This document shows positions 26,663-36,250 of a stretch of 64,000 nt of DNA, piece by piece. Each line of letters opens with the position of its first letter. The first letter of the stretch is position 1. The DNA comes from Pseudobutyrivibrio sp. UBA3626 (GTDB lineage: Bacteria > Bacillota > Clostridia > Lachnospirales > Lachnospiraceae), in contig DFLF01000008.1 in NCBI GenBank assembly GCA_002373675.1, positions 1 through 64,000 on the forward strand, read 5' to 3'. A program made the translations under genes and the position numbers. A model generated the notes under the pieces. It did not search any database. It was given only the letters and a program-made list of their open reading frames with translations, and was not told the origin of the DNA.

Positions 26663-28044
26663 TGGCAGTAGATGTACTTAAGAAAGTTCCTGTTAGTGAG
26701 CAAGACCCTAAGGTTAGAGCTACTAATTTCGACGAAGTTTGCCTTGGATATACGAAAGAAGAAGCGATGGACGAGGCAAGTAGATGTATTAATTGCAAGA
26801 ATGCAAAATGTATTACGGGATGTCCTGTATCTATTAATATTCCTGCATTTATAGAGCAGGTAAAGGATGGTAACTTCGAGAAAGCATATGAAGTAATAAG
26901 TGAATCATCAGCACTTCCTGCTGTATGCGGTCGTGTATGTCCTCAGGAAAGCCAGTGTGAGGGTAAATGTATCAGAGGTATTAAGGGTGATCCTATATCA
27001 ATCGGTAAGCTTGAGAGGTTCGTAGCTGACTGGGCTTGCGACAATGGAATCAAGCCTAAAGCTAATCCTGATAAGAACGGTCATAAGGTTGCTGTAATCG
27101 GTTCAGGTCCTGCAGGTCTTACTTGTGCAGGAGACCTTGCTAAAGCAGGATTTGATGTAACAATATTCGAAGCACTTCATGAAGCAGGTGGAGTACTTGT
27201 ATACGGTATACCTGAATTTCGTCTTCCAAAAGAAGGCGTTGTTGCTAAAGAAGTAGAAAATGTTAAGAATCTTGGTGTCAAGATTGAGACTAATGTTATT
27301 GTTGGTAAATCAATTACAATTGACGAACTGATAGAAGAAGAGAATTTTGAAGCTGTATTTATCGGCTCAGGTGCAGGTCTTCCTAGATTTATGGGAATTC
27401 CTGGAGAGCAGGCAATGGGTGTATTCTCTGCTAATGAGTTCCTTACACGTAACAATCTTATGAAGGCATTCAAGGATTATGATACACCAATCTGGCGTGG
27501 TAAGAAGGTTGTTGTTGTAGGTGGTGGAAATGTTGCTATGGATGCAGCAAGAACTGCTCTTAGACTTGGTGCTGAAGTTCATGTAGTATACCGTCGTTCT
27601 GAGAAAGAACTTCCTGCAAGAGTGGAAGAAGTACATCATGCTAAGGAAGAGGGCGTAATATTCGACTTACTTCAGAATCCAACTGAGATTCTTACCAATG
27701 AAGAAGGATGGGTATCTGGAATTAAGATTATTAAGATGGAACTTGGTGAACCTGATGAGTCAGGAAGACGTCGTCCTGTGGAGATTCCGGGAAGTGAATA
27801 TGAGATTGAAGCAGATACAGTTATTATGTCTCTTGGAACTTCACCTAATCCACTAATTTCTAGTACAACAGCTGGACTTGAAATTAACAAGAGAGGCTGT
27901 ATCATTGCTAGAGAAGATACAGGAGCAACATCTAAAGACGGTGTATATGCTGGTGGTGATGCTGTAACTGGTGCTGCCACAGTAATCCTTGCTATGGGAG
28001 CAGGAAAACAGGCAGCTAAAGGTATAATAGAGCATTTCAAATAA
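26662..28044 (+). CDS. nfnB: NfnAB transhydrogenase, large subunit
   Basis: Large subunit of NfnAB, homologous to the small subunit of glutamate synthase. It has 460 residues. An N-terminal region binds two [4Fe-4S] clusters ('CINCKNAKCITGCPV', 'CGRVCPQESQCEGKC'), followed by FAD-binding 'VAVIGSGPAGLTCAGDLA' near residue 135 and NADP-binding 'VVVGGGNVAMDAARTALRLGAEVHVVYRR' (in two blocks, residues ~285-315), then 'GVYAGGDAVTGAATVILAMGAGKQAA'. With no glutamate synthase large subunit nearby and nfnA directly upstream, Nfn is the better call than GltD. The stop is two bases from the end of a convergent aminotransferase gene. Confidence 0.92.
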   Translation: MAVDVLKKVPVSEQDPKVRATNFDEVCLGYTKEEAMDEASRCINCKNAKCITGCPVSINIPAFIEQVKDGNFEKAYEVISESSALPAVCGRVCPQESQCEGKCIRGIKGDPISIGKLERFVADWACDNGIKPKANPDKNGHKVAVIGSGPAGLTCAGDLAKAGFDVTIFEALHEAGGVLVYGIPEFRLPKEGVVAKEVENVKNLGVKIETNVIVGKSITIDELIEEENFEAVFIGSGAGLPRFMGIPGEQAMGVFSANEFLTRNNLMKAFKDYDTPIWRGKKVVVVGGGNVAMDAARTALRLGAEVHVVYRRSEKELPARVEEVHHAKEEGVIFDLLQNPTEILTNEEGWVSGIKIIKMELGEPDESGRRRPVEIPGSEYEIEADTVIMSLGTSPNPLISSTTAGLEINKRGCIIAREDTGATSKDGVYAGGDAVTGAATVILAMGAGKQAAKGIIEHFK

Positions 28045-28046
28045 AA

Positions 28047-29135
28047 CTAGATATTACTTATACAATCTATAAGCTTTACATTTTCTTCATGTTTCATGAA
28101 GCAGAATCTAAAGTATTCACTTGTTAAGAATGGGAATGTTGAACAATCGCGTATCAACATTCCTTTTTTTATTGCATTCTCAAAGACATCATTACTTGTA
28201 AGGTTTTTCTTATTAATCTTAACAAGCATAAAATTCGCGAAAGGCTTATACGGCTTGAACCCATCTAATTCAAGAAATGCATTATAACAATAATCTCTTT
28301 CTTTATTGATTAGTTTAATTGTCTTGTCTATATAGTCTTTATCCCTAAACATTATCTGACCAGCTTCTGATGCAATAGAATTAATCATCCATGGCTTGGA
28401 AGTTCTGTTGATTTGGGCAATCAGATCAGGGTTTCCTGTAATTGCATATCCAAGTCGTAGACCTGGACAAGCAAAGAATTTAGATGTGCTTCTAAGTATT
28501 ATTACATTGCTATAGAATTGTGACAGGGACACTGCAGAATATGCTTCAATTGCATTAACAAATTCTATATATGTTTCATCTATCAATACGTATATATGAT
28601 TTTCCTTGCAGGCATCTAGTATGTGTCTCATAGTCACAAGGTCAATACAAGAAGATGTTGGATTGTTGGGATTACATACAATTAACATATCTGTAGATTT
28701 GTCTAACTTATTAAGCAGATAGTCGATATTAAGCTTGAAATCATCATCCTCATAAAGCGGGAGATAGTATGCTTTGCCACCGGTTTTGGATACTTCGTGT
28801 TCGTATTCAGAATATGTTGGTCCTATTATTACAGCTTTCTTAGGACTAATATATCTTATGAAGGATGATATTAATTCAGAAGTACCATTTCCCACTAGAA
28901 TATTCTCTACATTTGTACTGGCATATTCTGATATGGCGTTCTTGAGATTGGTATACTCCCTGTCAGGATATGATGTTATTATGTCCAAATTGTTGGACAG
29001 CTCTTTTCGTAACTTTGGTGATATGCCAAGTGGATTAACATTGGCTGCAAAATTTGTTATATCCTCTGCTTTAACATTGTATTTTGCCTGAATTTCTTCT
29101 AAATCGCTTCCGTGAAAATAATAATCGTTTTTCAT
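28047..29135 (-). CDS. PLP-dependent aminotransferase, HisC/CobD-like
   Basis: Fold-type I aminotransferase of 362 residues in the histidinol-phosphate aminotransferase / L-threonine-O-3-phosphate decarboxylase group. Motifs: 'FAANVNPLGISPKL' near residue 28, 'LVGNGTSELI' near 80, 'VCNPNNPTS' near 153, 'LIDETYIEF' and the PLP lysine in 'RSTSKFFACPGLRLGY' near 217. 'NVNPLG' and 'GNGTSELI' lean towards CobD, but no cobalamin or histidine genes lie nearby, so the substrate is left open. The 3' coding region contains the terminator of the convergent nfnAB unit. Confidence 0.85.
   Translation of the reverse strand: MKNDYYFHGSDLEEIQAKYNVKAEDITNFAANVNPLGISPKLRKELSNNLDIITSYPDREYTNLKNAISEYASTNVENILVGNGTSELISSFIRYISPKKAVIIGPTYSEYEHEVSKTGGKAYYLPLYEDDDFKLNIDYLLNKLDKSTDMLIVCNPNNPTSSCIDLVTMRHILDACKENHIYVLIDETYIEFVNAIEAYSAVSLSQFYSNVIILRSTSKFFACPGLRLGYAITGNPDLIAQINRTSKPWMINSIASEAGQIMFRDKDYIDKTIKLINKERDYCYNAFLELDGFKPYKPFANFMLVKINKKNLTSNDVFENAIKKGMLIRDCSTFPFLTSEYFRFCFMKHEENVKLIDCISNI
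28133..28170 (+). terminator. nfnAB terminator lying inside the convergent aminotransferase gene
   Basis: A perfect 10-bp stem (GGAATGTTGA / TCAACATTCC), 11-base loop and seven T on the plus strand, 89 bp beyond the nfnB stop. The same bases encode the conserved 'GMLIRDCSTF' segment of the aminotransferase on the minus strand. Confidence 0.8.
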
Positions 29136-29201
29136 TTTGACTCCTTTTCAATATAGTGTGTATTAAATAATCTCAGGTCACAATATATTGATATAGTTTT
29201 A

Positions 29202-29230
29202 TTGTAAAAAATAATCAAATAGTTTATAAT
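29202..29230 (+). promoter_or_regulatory. promoter of the five-gene DUF5717/DUF5716 operon
   Basis: TTGTAA (29202-29207), a 17-bp spacer and a consensus TATAAT (29225-29230), 67 bp before the first gene. This is one of the best promoter matches in the window. Confidence 0.75.
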
Positions 29231-29258
29231 TCATTATAGGTAAAAATGTCAAAAAATC

Positions 29259-29274
29259 AAGTATACATATACTT
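29259..29274. promoter_or_regulatory. 16-bp palindrome in the leader of the five-gene operon
   Basis: AAGTATACATATACTT, perfect arms AAGTATA/TATACTT around CA, lying 28 bp downstream of the -10 box and 23 bp before the start codon. Placement suits an operator for a dimeric repressor. The binding protein is unknown. Confidence 0.5.
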
Positions 29275-29297
29275 TTGATAAAGGTAGGGAGCAAGTT

Positions 29298-32200
29298 TTG
29301 CGTAAGAAAATATATCGATTGTCTGAAGGACAATTTGATACACGACAAATCAATATTGTTAGCTCTGTAGATAAGATAGATGTTACATGTAATGTGGGAA
29401 GTGAGCTTGATGGTTCATTTGAGATAAGTGGCGAGAATGATATGCCAATCAGGGGAGTAATCTATTCTACTAATCCTTACATTGTTACTAAGGATTATCA
29501 ATTCGATGGAGTTCATAATACAATTAAATATTCCCTTAAACACAGCAACTTTAAGAAGAATGATGTACTGCAAGGCTCATTTATTATTGTTGCTAATGGC
29601 GCATGTCTTAATATTCCTGTTAGTATTATATTTACAAAGAAGACTATTAAGTCTTCTATCGGTGAGATTAATACTTTAGAGGATTTTGCGAGACTTTGCC
29701 AGGAGAATTTCTTTGAAGCTAATAATATATTTCATACAGATGCTTTTCTCGATGTTATTCCTGAGGATGATATTGAGAAAAGACTTCTATATCAAGGTTA
29801 TAGAAGGAGTGTGCCAAGTCTTAATAATCTTGAAGAATTTCTTGTTGCATGTAAGCTCAAAGACAGAATAGAAATTACTCTTGACAAACATTCTGCACAA
29901 TATACAGATATATCTGAGAATCAGAAAGAAGAGATACTTATTACAAAAAGCACATGGGGAAATGTTGAGATAGATGTAACTTCTGATGCTGATTTTGTAA
30001 CTATCGAGAAAGAACACATTGATTCTGATTATTTCCTTGGCTCAATGCTTCACTTTGATTACTATATTCATAAGAATCGAATGCATAAAGGAACTAACCT
30101 TGCCAAGATATGCTTTGATACAATTAATCAGCACAAGGAATTTACTATCACAGCCAGCTTAGAGGGAGAGGAAGTATATGTTGATTTCTCTTATCAGGAT
30201 AAGAAGAGACGTCAGATTGAATTCCTTAGAAATTATGAAGAATATAGATTTCGCCATATAACCACAAGTGAATGGGCAGACAAGTCAATTGAGCTTATTG
30301 ATACATTTATTACTGATATTAAGTATGCTGCAGAAGAAGGAATAGATGTACATACTGATAAATGTGATAATGACATAGAATTCTATGAGCTTATGAAAGC
30401 TCATGCTTATATTGCTGATGGTAGAAGGCAGGAAGCTCTTTGGATTATCCAGAAAATAAAAAGAGATATTAGCGACAAGAAGAGTGTTAAGTGGGCATAT
30501 CTCTTGTATCTATGTACATTGATTGAGAAAGAACCAAGTTATGTAGATAGATTAACCGGGGAAATTGAGGTGATATTCAGAAGTCATCCTGATGATGTAA
30601 GGGTATTTTGGTTTTTGTTATTTTTAAGAGAAGAATATACTACGAATACTGCCCGCAAATTAAAAGATGTTATATTATGGCTTGACAATGGGTATGATAC
30701 ACCCTATTTGTACATTGAAGCATATGCGATTTATAGGCAGGACCCTTATCTAATTAAGGATTTGTCACCTAATGTAATTAAGATTATTAACTGGGCTAGA
30801 ATGCATAATGCGCTTACCAAAGATATATGTAGTCAGTTCATTACCCTTCTTAATTCTTGCAATACATATGATGAGAGATTATATAAGATTGCATGTGAGG
30901 CTTATGAGATAGACCCTACTAATAATGCTATTGAATCTATTGTTGGATATCTTATGCGTACTAACTCCTATGGAGAGAAATACCTTAGGTGGTATGAACT
31001 GTGTCTATATAAGGAGATGAGAATAACAGGTGTATACGAAGCATATCTTATGTGTCTTGAAGGGGAAATGTTAGTAAGTCTCCCGCAGGTTCTCCTTATG
31101 TATTTTAAATACCAAAGTAATTTGTCTTATGATAAGAAAGCAATAGTATACAGTAATGTTATTTTGCATAAGAATGATTTTCCATCTCTATATCAGCAAT
31201 ATCTAAGAACAATTGAGCTTTTTGCTATAGAGCAGATGCAATATGGCAGGATTGATGATTCTCTTGCAATTATATATCAGGATGTACTTGATAATGGGAT
31301 TATTAACGAAGATGTGGCGGCTAGTATTGCGCCTCTTCTTCATACTGCAAGAATATCAATGGCAAGGGACGACATATCAAGAGTTCTTGTTATCACAGAA
31401 CAATTAGAGAATCCCATAATTTCGCCAGTGAGAGATAATGTATGCTATGTACCAATTTATGCTAAGAATTATTGCATTTTCTTAGAAGATAATAAGGGCA
31501 TACTTCATTCATCAACAGATGATTATATGTACGAATTCCTTCTTAAGACAGATGCATTAGTTGATAATCTGAAGAAGTTATCTCCAAAGTCAATGCCATA
31601 TGTAATTAGATTCTTCGATGAATTAAGAGATTCTTCGCTTCCTAAATTGCTAATGGGCAAAGACGATGAGGCACTTAAGATTGAAGATTTACATTGCGTA
31701 GAGACATTTATTTCATCAAAGGCTATATCTGCAAGTTATAAGAGTAAACTGTATCCGTTGATTATATATTTCTTACAGAAACATGGTAGAGAAGAGATGA
31801 TAGAGAAGCATCTGTGTGATGAAGTATCTTATGATAAGATTGATTCCACAGTACTTTCTTATATTATTAATCTCTTTATATCTAATGAGAATTATGATAG
31901 AGCATATTATTTAATCAGTACCTATAATGCAAGTATGGTTGATAAGAAATATATAAAAAAGCTATGCGAATATATGATTAAAGAAGATTTTGAAGAGATT
32001 AATTCTTCATTCTTTGTATCCCTTTGTGCAGATGTTATAGGAAGTGTATCTCTAGATGCGGCAATGTGTATGTTTCTTTGCGAGGAATACGTGGGACCTA
32101 CAGATACAATGGTGAAGCTGTTTAAAGAAGCAAAGAGCCTTGGAGTTGATACGCATAAGCTGGAAGACAGAATACTTGTGCAAATGTTCTATAGTGAAGA

Positions 32201-32915
32201 CATACATGAGGCCTGTCATGATATATTTAAATCATATGTTGCTGGAGATTATAATAAAATGCTTGTTGAAGCGGTGCTTACGTATTTCTCTAATGAATAT
32301 ATGAACGATAGAATTGATACTTTAGATGAATTTGATGCTTCATTTATATTTAAGCAGTATAATCGCTCAGACAAGATGAATGATGCATGTAAGATAGCAT
32401 TGATGAAGTATCTGTGCCTCTCGGATGATCTTAAAGAAAACGAACTTAATCTTCTTGATAATCTTGTTAGAGAATATGTTGTTAAGAATGTATATTTCTC
32501 TTTCTTTAAGAAGATGGATAGGCAATTAATTGTGAAATATCATATGTATGATAAGAAATTCGTTGAATATCATGGCAAACCTAATGAAAGGATTAATATA
32601 GTCTACAAGAAGAACGATGATGAGATTGCAATTGAAGAAATGCTTGAGATGTATCCTGGTATTTATGTAAGGCAATTTGTAATATTCTTCGGAGACAACA
32701 TATATTATGAGGTACATAGGTTAGACGAGGAAGAGATTCTGCACAAAGATGTACTTGTATATAATGACATTGTTAATGAAGATAACAGTAGATATGATAT
32801 GATTAACAAGATGCAGTCATCACTTATCTATTACGAAGAGAAGGAGTTGATAGAAGAGATGAAAGCATATCACGGACTTGATTACGTAACAAAGCAACTG
32901 TTTGCAAGAGTATAG
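29298..32915 (+). CDS. DUF5717-like large repeat protein, function unknown
   Basis: A 1205-residue protein without signal peptide or membrane helix. Two beta-rich segments resembling Ig/fibronectin sandwiches are visible, about residues 18-112 ('DVTCNVGSELDGSFEISG', 'GSFIIVANGACLNIPVSIIF') and 210-300 ('GNVEIDVTSDADFVTIEK'), separated by a helical stretch. From about 310 to 1060 the sequence is almost wholly helical with TPR-like spacing. The last ~140 residues turn beta-rich again. I recall this layout as DUF5717 of Lachnospiraceae; that label is from memory. The TTG start has a TAGGGAG site. It opens a five-gene operon and may be a scaffold; no enzyme motif was found. Confidence 0.8.
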   Translation: MRKKIYRLSEGQFDTRQINIVSSVDKIDVTCNVGSELDGSFEISGENDMPIRGVIYSTNPYIVTKDYQFDGVHNTIKYSLKHSNFKKNDVLQGSFIIVANGACLNIPVSIIFTKKTIKSSIGEINTLEDFARLCQENFFEANNIFHTDAFLDVIPEDDIEKRLLYQGYRRSVPSLNNLEEFLVACKLKDRIEITLDKHSAQYTDISENQKEEILITKSTWGNVEIDVTSDADFVTIEKEHIDSDYFLGSMLHFDYYIHKNRMHKGTNLAKICFDTINQHKEFTITASLEGEEVYVDFSYQDKKRRQIEFLRNYEEYRFRHITTSEWADKSIELIDTFITDIKYAAEEGIDVHTDKCDNDIEFYELMKAHAYIADGRRQEALWIIQKIKRDISDKKSVKWAYLLYLCTLIEKEPSYVDRLTGEIEVIFRSHPDDVRVFWFLLFLREEYTTNTARKLKDVILWLDNGYDTPYLYIEAYAIYRQDPYLIKDLSPNVIKIINWARMHNALTKDICSQFITLLNSCNTYDERLYKIACEAYEIDPTNNAIESIVGYLMRTNSYGEKYLRWYELCLYKEMRITGVYEAYLMCLEGEMLVSLPQVLLMYFKYQSNLSYDKKAIVYSNVILHKNDFPSLYQQYLRTIELFAIEQMQYGRIDDSLAIIYQDVLDNGIINEDVAASIAPLLHTARISMARDDISRVLVITEQLENPIISPVRDNVCYVPIYAKNYCIFLEDNKGILHSSTDDYMYEFLLKTDALVDNLKKLSPKSMPYVIRFFDELRDSSLPKLLMGKDDEALKIEDLHCVETFISSKAISASYKSKLYPLIIYFLQKHGREEMIEKHLCDEVSYDKIDSTVLSYIINLFISNENYDRAYYLISTYNASMVDKKYIKKLCEYMIKEDFEEINSSFFVSLCADVIGSVSLDAAMCMFLCEEYVGPTDTMVKLFKEAKSLGVDTHKLEDRILVQMFYSEDIHEACHDIFKSYVAGDYNKMLVEAVLTYFSNEYMNDRIDTLDEFDASFIFKQYNRSDKMNDACKIALMKYLCLSDDLKENELNLLDNLVREYVVKNVYFSFFKKMDRQLIVKYHMYDKKFVEYHGKPNERINIVYKKNDDEIAIEEMLEMYPGIYVRQFVIFFGDNIYYEVHRLDEEEILHKDVLVYNDIVNEDNSRYDMINKMQSSLIYYEEKELIEEMKAYHGLDYVTKQLFARV

Positions 32916-32925
32916 AGGTGTTAAA

Positions 32926-34164
32926 TTGCAGGATAATTCTAAGGGCGTGTACTTTGGAATAGAGTTAAGAGAAAGCTACACGCTAGTAAGCTATTATCAA
33001 ACGAATATGGATTCCCCAGAGACAATAAGTACTATAATGGGGACAGATCATTACCAGATTCCCACTTTCTTGGCAAAGAGAAGGGGAGTGGGACAATGGT
33101 ATTTTGGCAGTGAGGCAAAGACGATGGTTAAACTGGGTCAGGCTGTGGCTGTCGATGATATACTCCCCAAGGCGTATGCAGATGAAGACGTTCTCATTGA
33201 GAATGAGAGACTTAAGGCAAGGGATTTATTATTAATCTATATTAAGAAGCTTCTTAGTATGCCGGGATATTTCTATGCAAATGCACGTCTATCCAAACTT
33301 GTTATAGCTGTTGAGAAAATAGATATGGATATTGTAGATACTTTCTCATATATAATAGCTGAGCTTGGAATTACAAGAGACAGGCTTATGGTAATTGATT
33401 ATAAAGAAGCATTCTATTACTATACCCTTAATCAGAGACCGGAATATTTTCTGCATGATGTTGTAATGTTCGACTATTCTGACAACCAGCTAAAGCATTA
33501 CTATCTGTCAAGAAATCTTAGGACAACACCACAGATAGTATATCTTAGTGATGGTATTCATAATACTTTAGGAAAGAATCCGGATCTTGAATTTGATGAA
33601 CTTATAGATAGAGTATTTGCAGGTAAGATAATTTCGGCGGTATATCTTCTTGGAGATGGATTTGATGGTGACTGGCTTAAGGTATCTCTTCAGAAACTCT
33701 GTCGAAACCGTAAGGTCTTTGCAGGCAAGGATATGTATTCTAGGGGTGCCTGTTATGCAGGGGCAGTAAAGGACGGCACTAGAGACTGGCCATTTGTATA
33801 TATTGGTGATAATGAGCTTAAGATGAACCTTTCAGTTAAGGTGGTTGATAATAAGGTTATGGATTATCTTACACTTCTCAATGCCGGAGAGAGCTGGTAT
33901 GAAGCATATGGAGAATGTGAGGTAATACTTGACGGTTCAGGTGAGATAGAAGTGTGGATTCAGAAACCTGATAGTCGAGATGCCAAAGTAGAGATATTAG
34001 AACTTACTGATTTGCCAGAGAGAGATAATAGAACTACAAGGCTTAGAATCAGTGCAAAACCAACTTCTGATATAGAAGCTGTTGTTAGTATATGTGATCT
34101 CGGATTTGGTGAGATAGCACCAAGTTCTAATAAGACTTGGGAACATATTATAGCTCTTAGGTAG
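32926..34164 (+). CDS. degenerate Hsp70/actin-fold protein (DUF5716-like)
   Basis: A 412-residue protein with the outline of a DnaK-type ATPase. Phosphate-1-like start 'GVYFGIELRESYTLVSYY' is near residue 6, an import-like 'QIPTFLAKRR' near 40, phosphate-2-like 'VVMFDYSDNQLKHYY' near 180, adenosine-like 'VYLLGDGFDGDWLKVSLQKL' near 240, then 'GACYAGAV'. The C-terminus 'AVVSICDLGFGEI' resembles the Hsp70 substrate-domain strands. Key Gly and Thr residues of true Hsp70 are missing, so ATPase activity is doubtful. I recall the family as DUF5716. TTG 32926 is chosen for its AGAGGTG site 11 bp after the previous stop; an earlier TTG at 32902 overlaps it. Confidence 0.78.
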   Translation: MQDNSKGVYFGIELRESYTLVSYYQTNMDSPETISTIMGTDHYQIPTFLAKRRGVGQWYFGSEAKTMVKLGQAVAVDDILPKAYADEDVLIENERLKARDLLLIYIKKLLSMPGYFYANARLSKLVIAVEKIDMDIVDTFSYIIAELGITRDRLMVIDYKEAFYYYTLNQRPEYFLHDVVMFDYSDNQLKHYYLSRNLRTTPQIVYLSDGIHNTLGKNPDLEFDELIDRVFAGKIISAVYLLGDGFDGDWLKVSLQKLCRNRKVFAGKDMYSRGACYAGAVKDGTRDWPFVYIGDNELKMNLSVKVVDNKVMDYLTLLNAGESWYEAYGECEVILDGSGEIEVWIQKPDSRDAKVEILELTDLPERDNRTTRLRISAKPTSDIEAVVSICDLGFGEIAPSSNKTWEHIIALR

Positions 34165-34202
34165 TAAGACACTTAGGAACATAACTAATACAAGGAGTAC
34201 TT

Positions 34203-35039
34203 ATGGGAGAATTAATACTTTGTAAAAAGCCCATTGCGGCAGTTCCATATTATATAGAAGACGTTTCACTTAATATCTATTCTCTAGAAGAACTATGTTA
34301 TTATGTGTCCCATAATGCCTATCTTATTAACGCAGATTTTGCAAGTGTAGAGCTTTGCAACTGGATTGGCAGAGAAGTTGGAAAGGATGAAGAGAAGGTG
34401 CTTCTTGATATAATTGAAGAAGAGAAACCTCTTCATGTATTTGTTAATGCACTTCTAAGTCTTTGTGACTATCTGCCTGGTGAAGAGATAAGAAATGTTA
34501 CAGAGATAATTAGTTCTTTTGAGAACAAATCGCCAATAGAATGCAGCAAAATCAGGGCTGACAGACTTCTTGACAAAAGCAAGATTGTTGATGCTTTATA
34601 TGAATATGAGAATATATTAGATAAATGTGAAAAGGACAAAAAAGATATATCCAAGGAATTTATGGGAGATATATGGCATAATCTTGCAGTATGTTATTCC
34701 AGACTTTTCTTCTTTAGGGAAGCAAGTATCTGCTTTGAATATGCATATCAGCTTAATCGTAAGAAGATATCTCTTGAAGCTATGCTGTGTACTTATAGAT
34801 GTATGAGGGATGAAGAAGGATTTAATATGCAGGTTGCAAAATACTTTGTTCCCGAAGATCTTGCAGATAAGATTAAGAAGATTGTTACTGATACCAGTAC
34901 AAGTATTGATGTTAAGAATTTCTCTAATCGACTTGACAAGATGAAGACGGACTTCTATGAAGAGAAGTCTTATCAGAAGCAACTTGGAATAATTATTGAT
35001 AAATGGAAAAGTGAATATAACATGTTATGTAATATTTAG
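34203..35039 (+). CDS. TPR-like helical protein of the five-gene operon
   Basis: A 278-residue soluble protein, third in the operon. The middle (about 110-215) has TPR-like helix pairs ('RADRLLDKSKIVDALYEYENIL', 'WHNLAVCYSRLFFFREASICFEYAYQLNR'), followed by a charged coiled-coil tail. No catalytic motif. It starts at an ATG after CAAGGAG, 38 bp from the previous gene. A role as an adaptor for the larger partners fits TPR proteins in general but is inference. Confidence 0.75.
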   Translation: MGELILCKKPIAAVPYYIEDVSLNIYSLEELCYYVSHNAYLINADFASVELCNWIGREVGKDEEKVLLDIIEEEKPLHVFVNALLSLCDYLPGEEIRNVTEIISSFENKSPIECSKIRADRLLDKSKIVDALYEYENILDKCEKDKKDISKEFMGDIWHNLAVCYSRLFFFREASICFEYAYQLNRKKISLEAMLCTYRCMRDEEGFNMQVAKYFVPEDLADKIKKIVTDTSTSIDVKNFSNRLDKMKTDFYEEKSYQKQLGIIIDKWKSEYNMLCNI

Positions 35040-35050
35040 AAAGGCATATT

Positions 35051-36238
35051 ATGAAGCTATTTGGAAGAAAGAAGAAAAAAGAAAAAGAGCTTGATGAAGC
35101 CTTTGCGAAAGTTACGAAAGAATTAAAGGATATAGATGCCTGGGACGATCCCAAGAAATTAGAGCATTATATCCTTGATTCCTGTGAGCAAATAATTGGT
35201 ACGACCAAAGAAATCAAAGCCGAGAAGAAGGAATACAGGATTGTTACAAAATATCTTGATGACATACAGATAATTGATAATCTTCCCGAAGAAAGGGCTA
35301 ATGAAGTAAGAAACGCTGCAGCAAATATTATAGAGACTGACAAGGCAAGAGTTGCATACTTAGAGAGCTCTAAGAAGATTACAGACGAACAGTTTGTTAT
35401 GATGGAACAGGAACAGGATGATATTCCTTCTGTTATCAGTAGAATGCAGGATAATGAGAAGTACCAGGCTAAAGTAAAGCGTGAAATGAACGAGTTAGAA
35501 GGTAATAAGAGTTATCTTGAAATGGAAATAAACGAAAGTAAGCGTTCCCAGAAGAGATTTAGTATATTAGCAATTCTTATTGCCGTTGCCTTTGCGTCAT
35601 TTCTTATATTGTCCTTTGTAATAGAATCCTTTGTGAAAGTGGATGTGGGACTGTTTAGAATAATTCTATTTGCAATAACTGCAATAGCCGCAGGCGTTCT
35701 ATTCGTATTTATGACGAATATGGTTAGCGATCAGAGAAGAGACACGAAGAGACTTAATAATACTATTTCTCTTCTTAATGTTGTCAGGATGAAATACGTT
35801 AATGTAACGAAAGCTGTTGATTATGTCAGTGAGAAGTATGACGTTGAGAATTCCTATCAGTTATTATACGTGTGGGAACAATATGTTGAGGCAGTCAGGG
35901 AGAAAGAGAAATACGAAAGAAATAATGATGATTTAGAGTATTTTACCGGTCGTCTAATGAGGCTGTTAAAACAAGCCGGGCTATATGATTGTAAGATATG
36001 GCTTACGCAGACAAGCGCTCTTGTTAATAGGGATGAGCTGATTGAGATTCGACACAAATTAGTTGAGAGACGTTCGAAGATTAGAGACCGTATGGAAGAG
36101 AATACGAAAGCTGTCAAAAGTGAAAGAGACGAGATTGATAATCTTATGAGAGAACATCATTATTATGTTCCAGAGATTATGGAGATTATTGATTCGGTAG
36201 ATAAGATATGTGGACTTAATAAATACAAGACGGCTTAG
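35051..36238 (+). CDS. coiled-coil membrane protein of the five-gene operon
   Basis: A 395-residue protein. Residues 1-165 are charged and helical, with long coiled-coil stretches. Two adjacent membrane helices follow, 'FSILAILIAVAFASFLILSF' (about 173-192) and 'GLFRIILFAITAIAAGVLFVF' (about 200-222), and then a second coiled-coil half. Both long arms would face the cytoplasm if the pair forms a hairpin, giving a membrane anchor for the soluble proteins of the operon. No family recognised. ATG after GAAAGG, 11 bp from the previous stop. Confidence 0.78.
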   Translation: MKLFGRKKKKEKELDEAFAKVTKELKDIDAWDDPKKLEHYILDSCEQIIGTTKEIKAEKKEYRIVTKYLDDIQIIDNLPEERANEVRNAAANIIETDKARVAYLESSKKITDEQFVMMEQEQDDIPSVISRMQDNEKYQAKVKREMNELEGNKSYLEMEINESKRSQKRFSILAILIAVAFASFLILSFVIESFVKVDVGLFRIILFAITAIAAGVLFVFMTNMVSDQRRDTKRLNNTISLLNVVRMKYVNVTKAVDYVSEKYDVENSYQLLYVWEQYVEAVREKEKYERNNDDLEYFTGRLMRLLKQAGLYDCKIWLTQTSALVNRDELIEIRHKLVERRSKIRDRMEENTKAVKSERDEIDNLMREHHYYVPEIMEIIDSVDKICGLNKYKTA

Positions 36239-36250
36239 TGAGGAGATAAA

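Noticed and set aside
27672..28040. Minus-strand frame of 122 codons
   Set aside because: Antisense to nfnB, whose conserved NADP and FAD motifs are on the plus strand; no start signal.
26662..28044. Annotation as glutamate synthase small subunit GltD
   Set aside because: The overlapping upstream partner is an NfnA-type flavoprotein and no GltB is present, so NfnB is the better interpretation.
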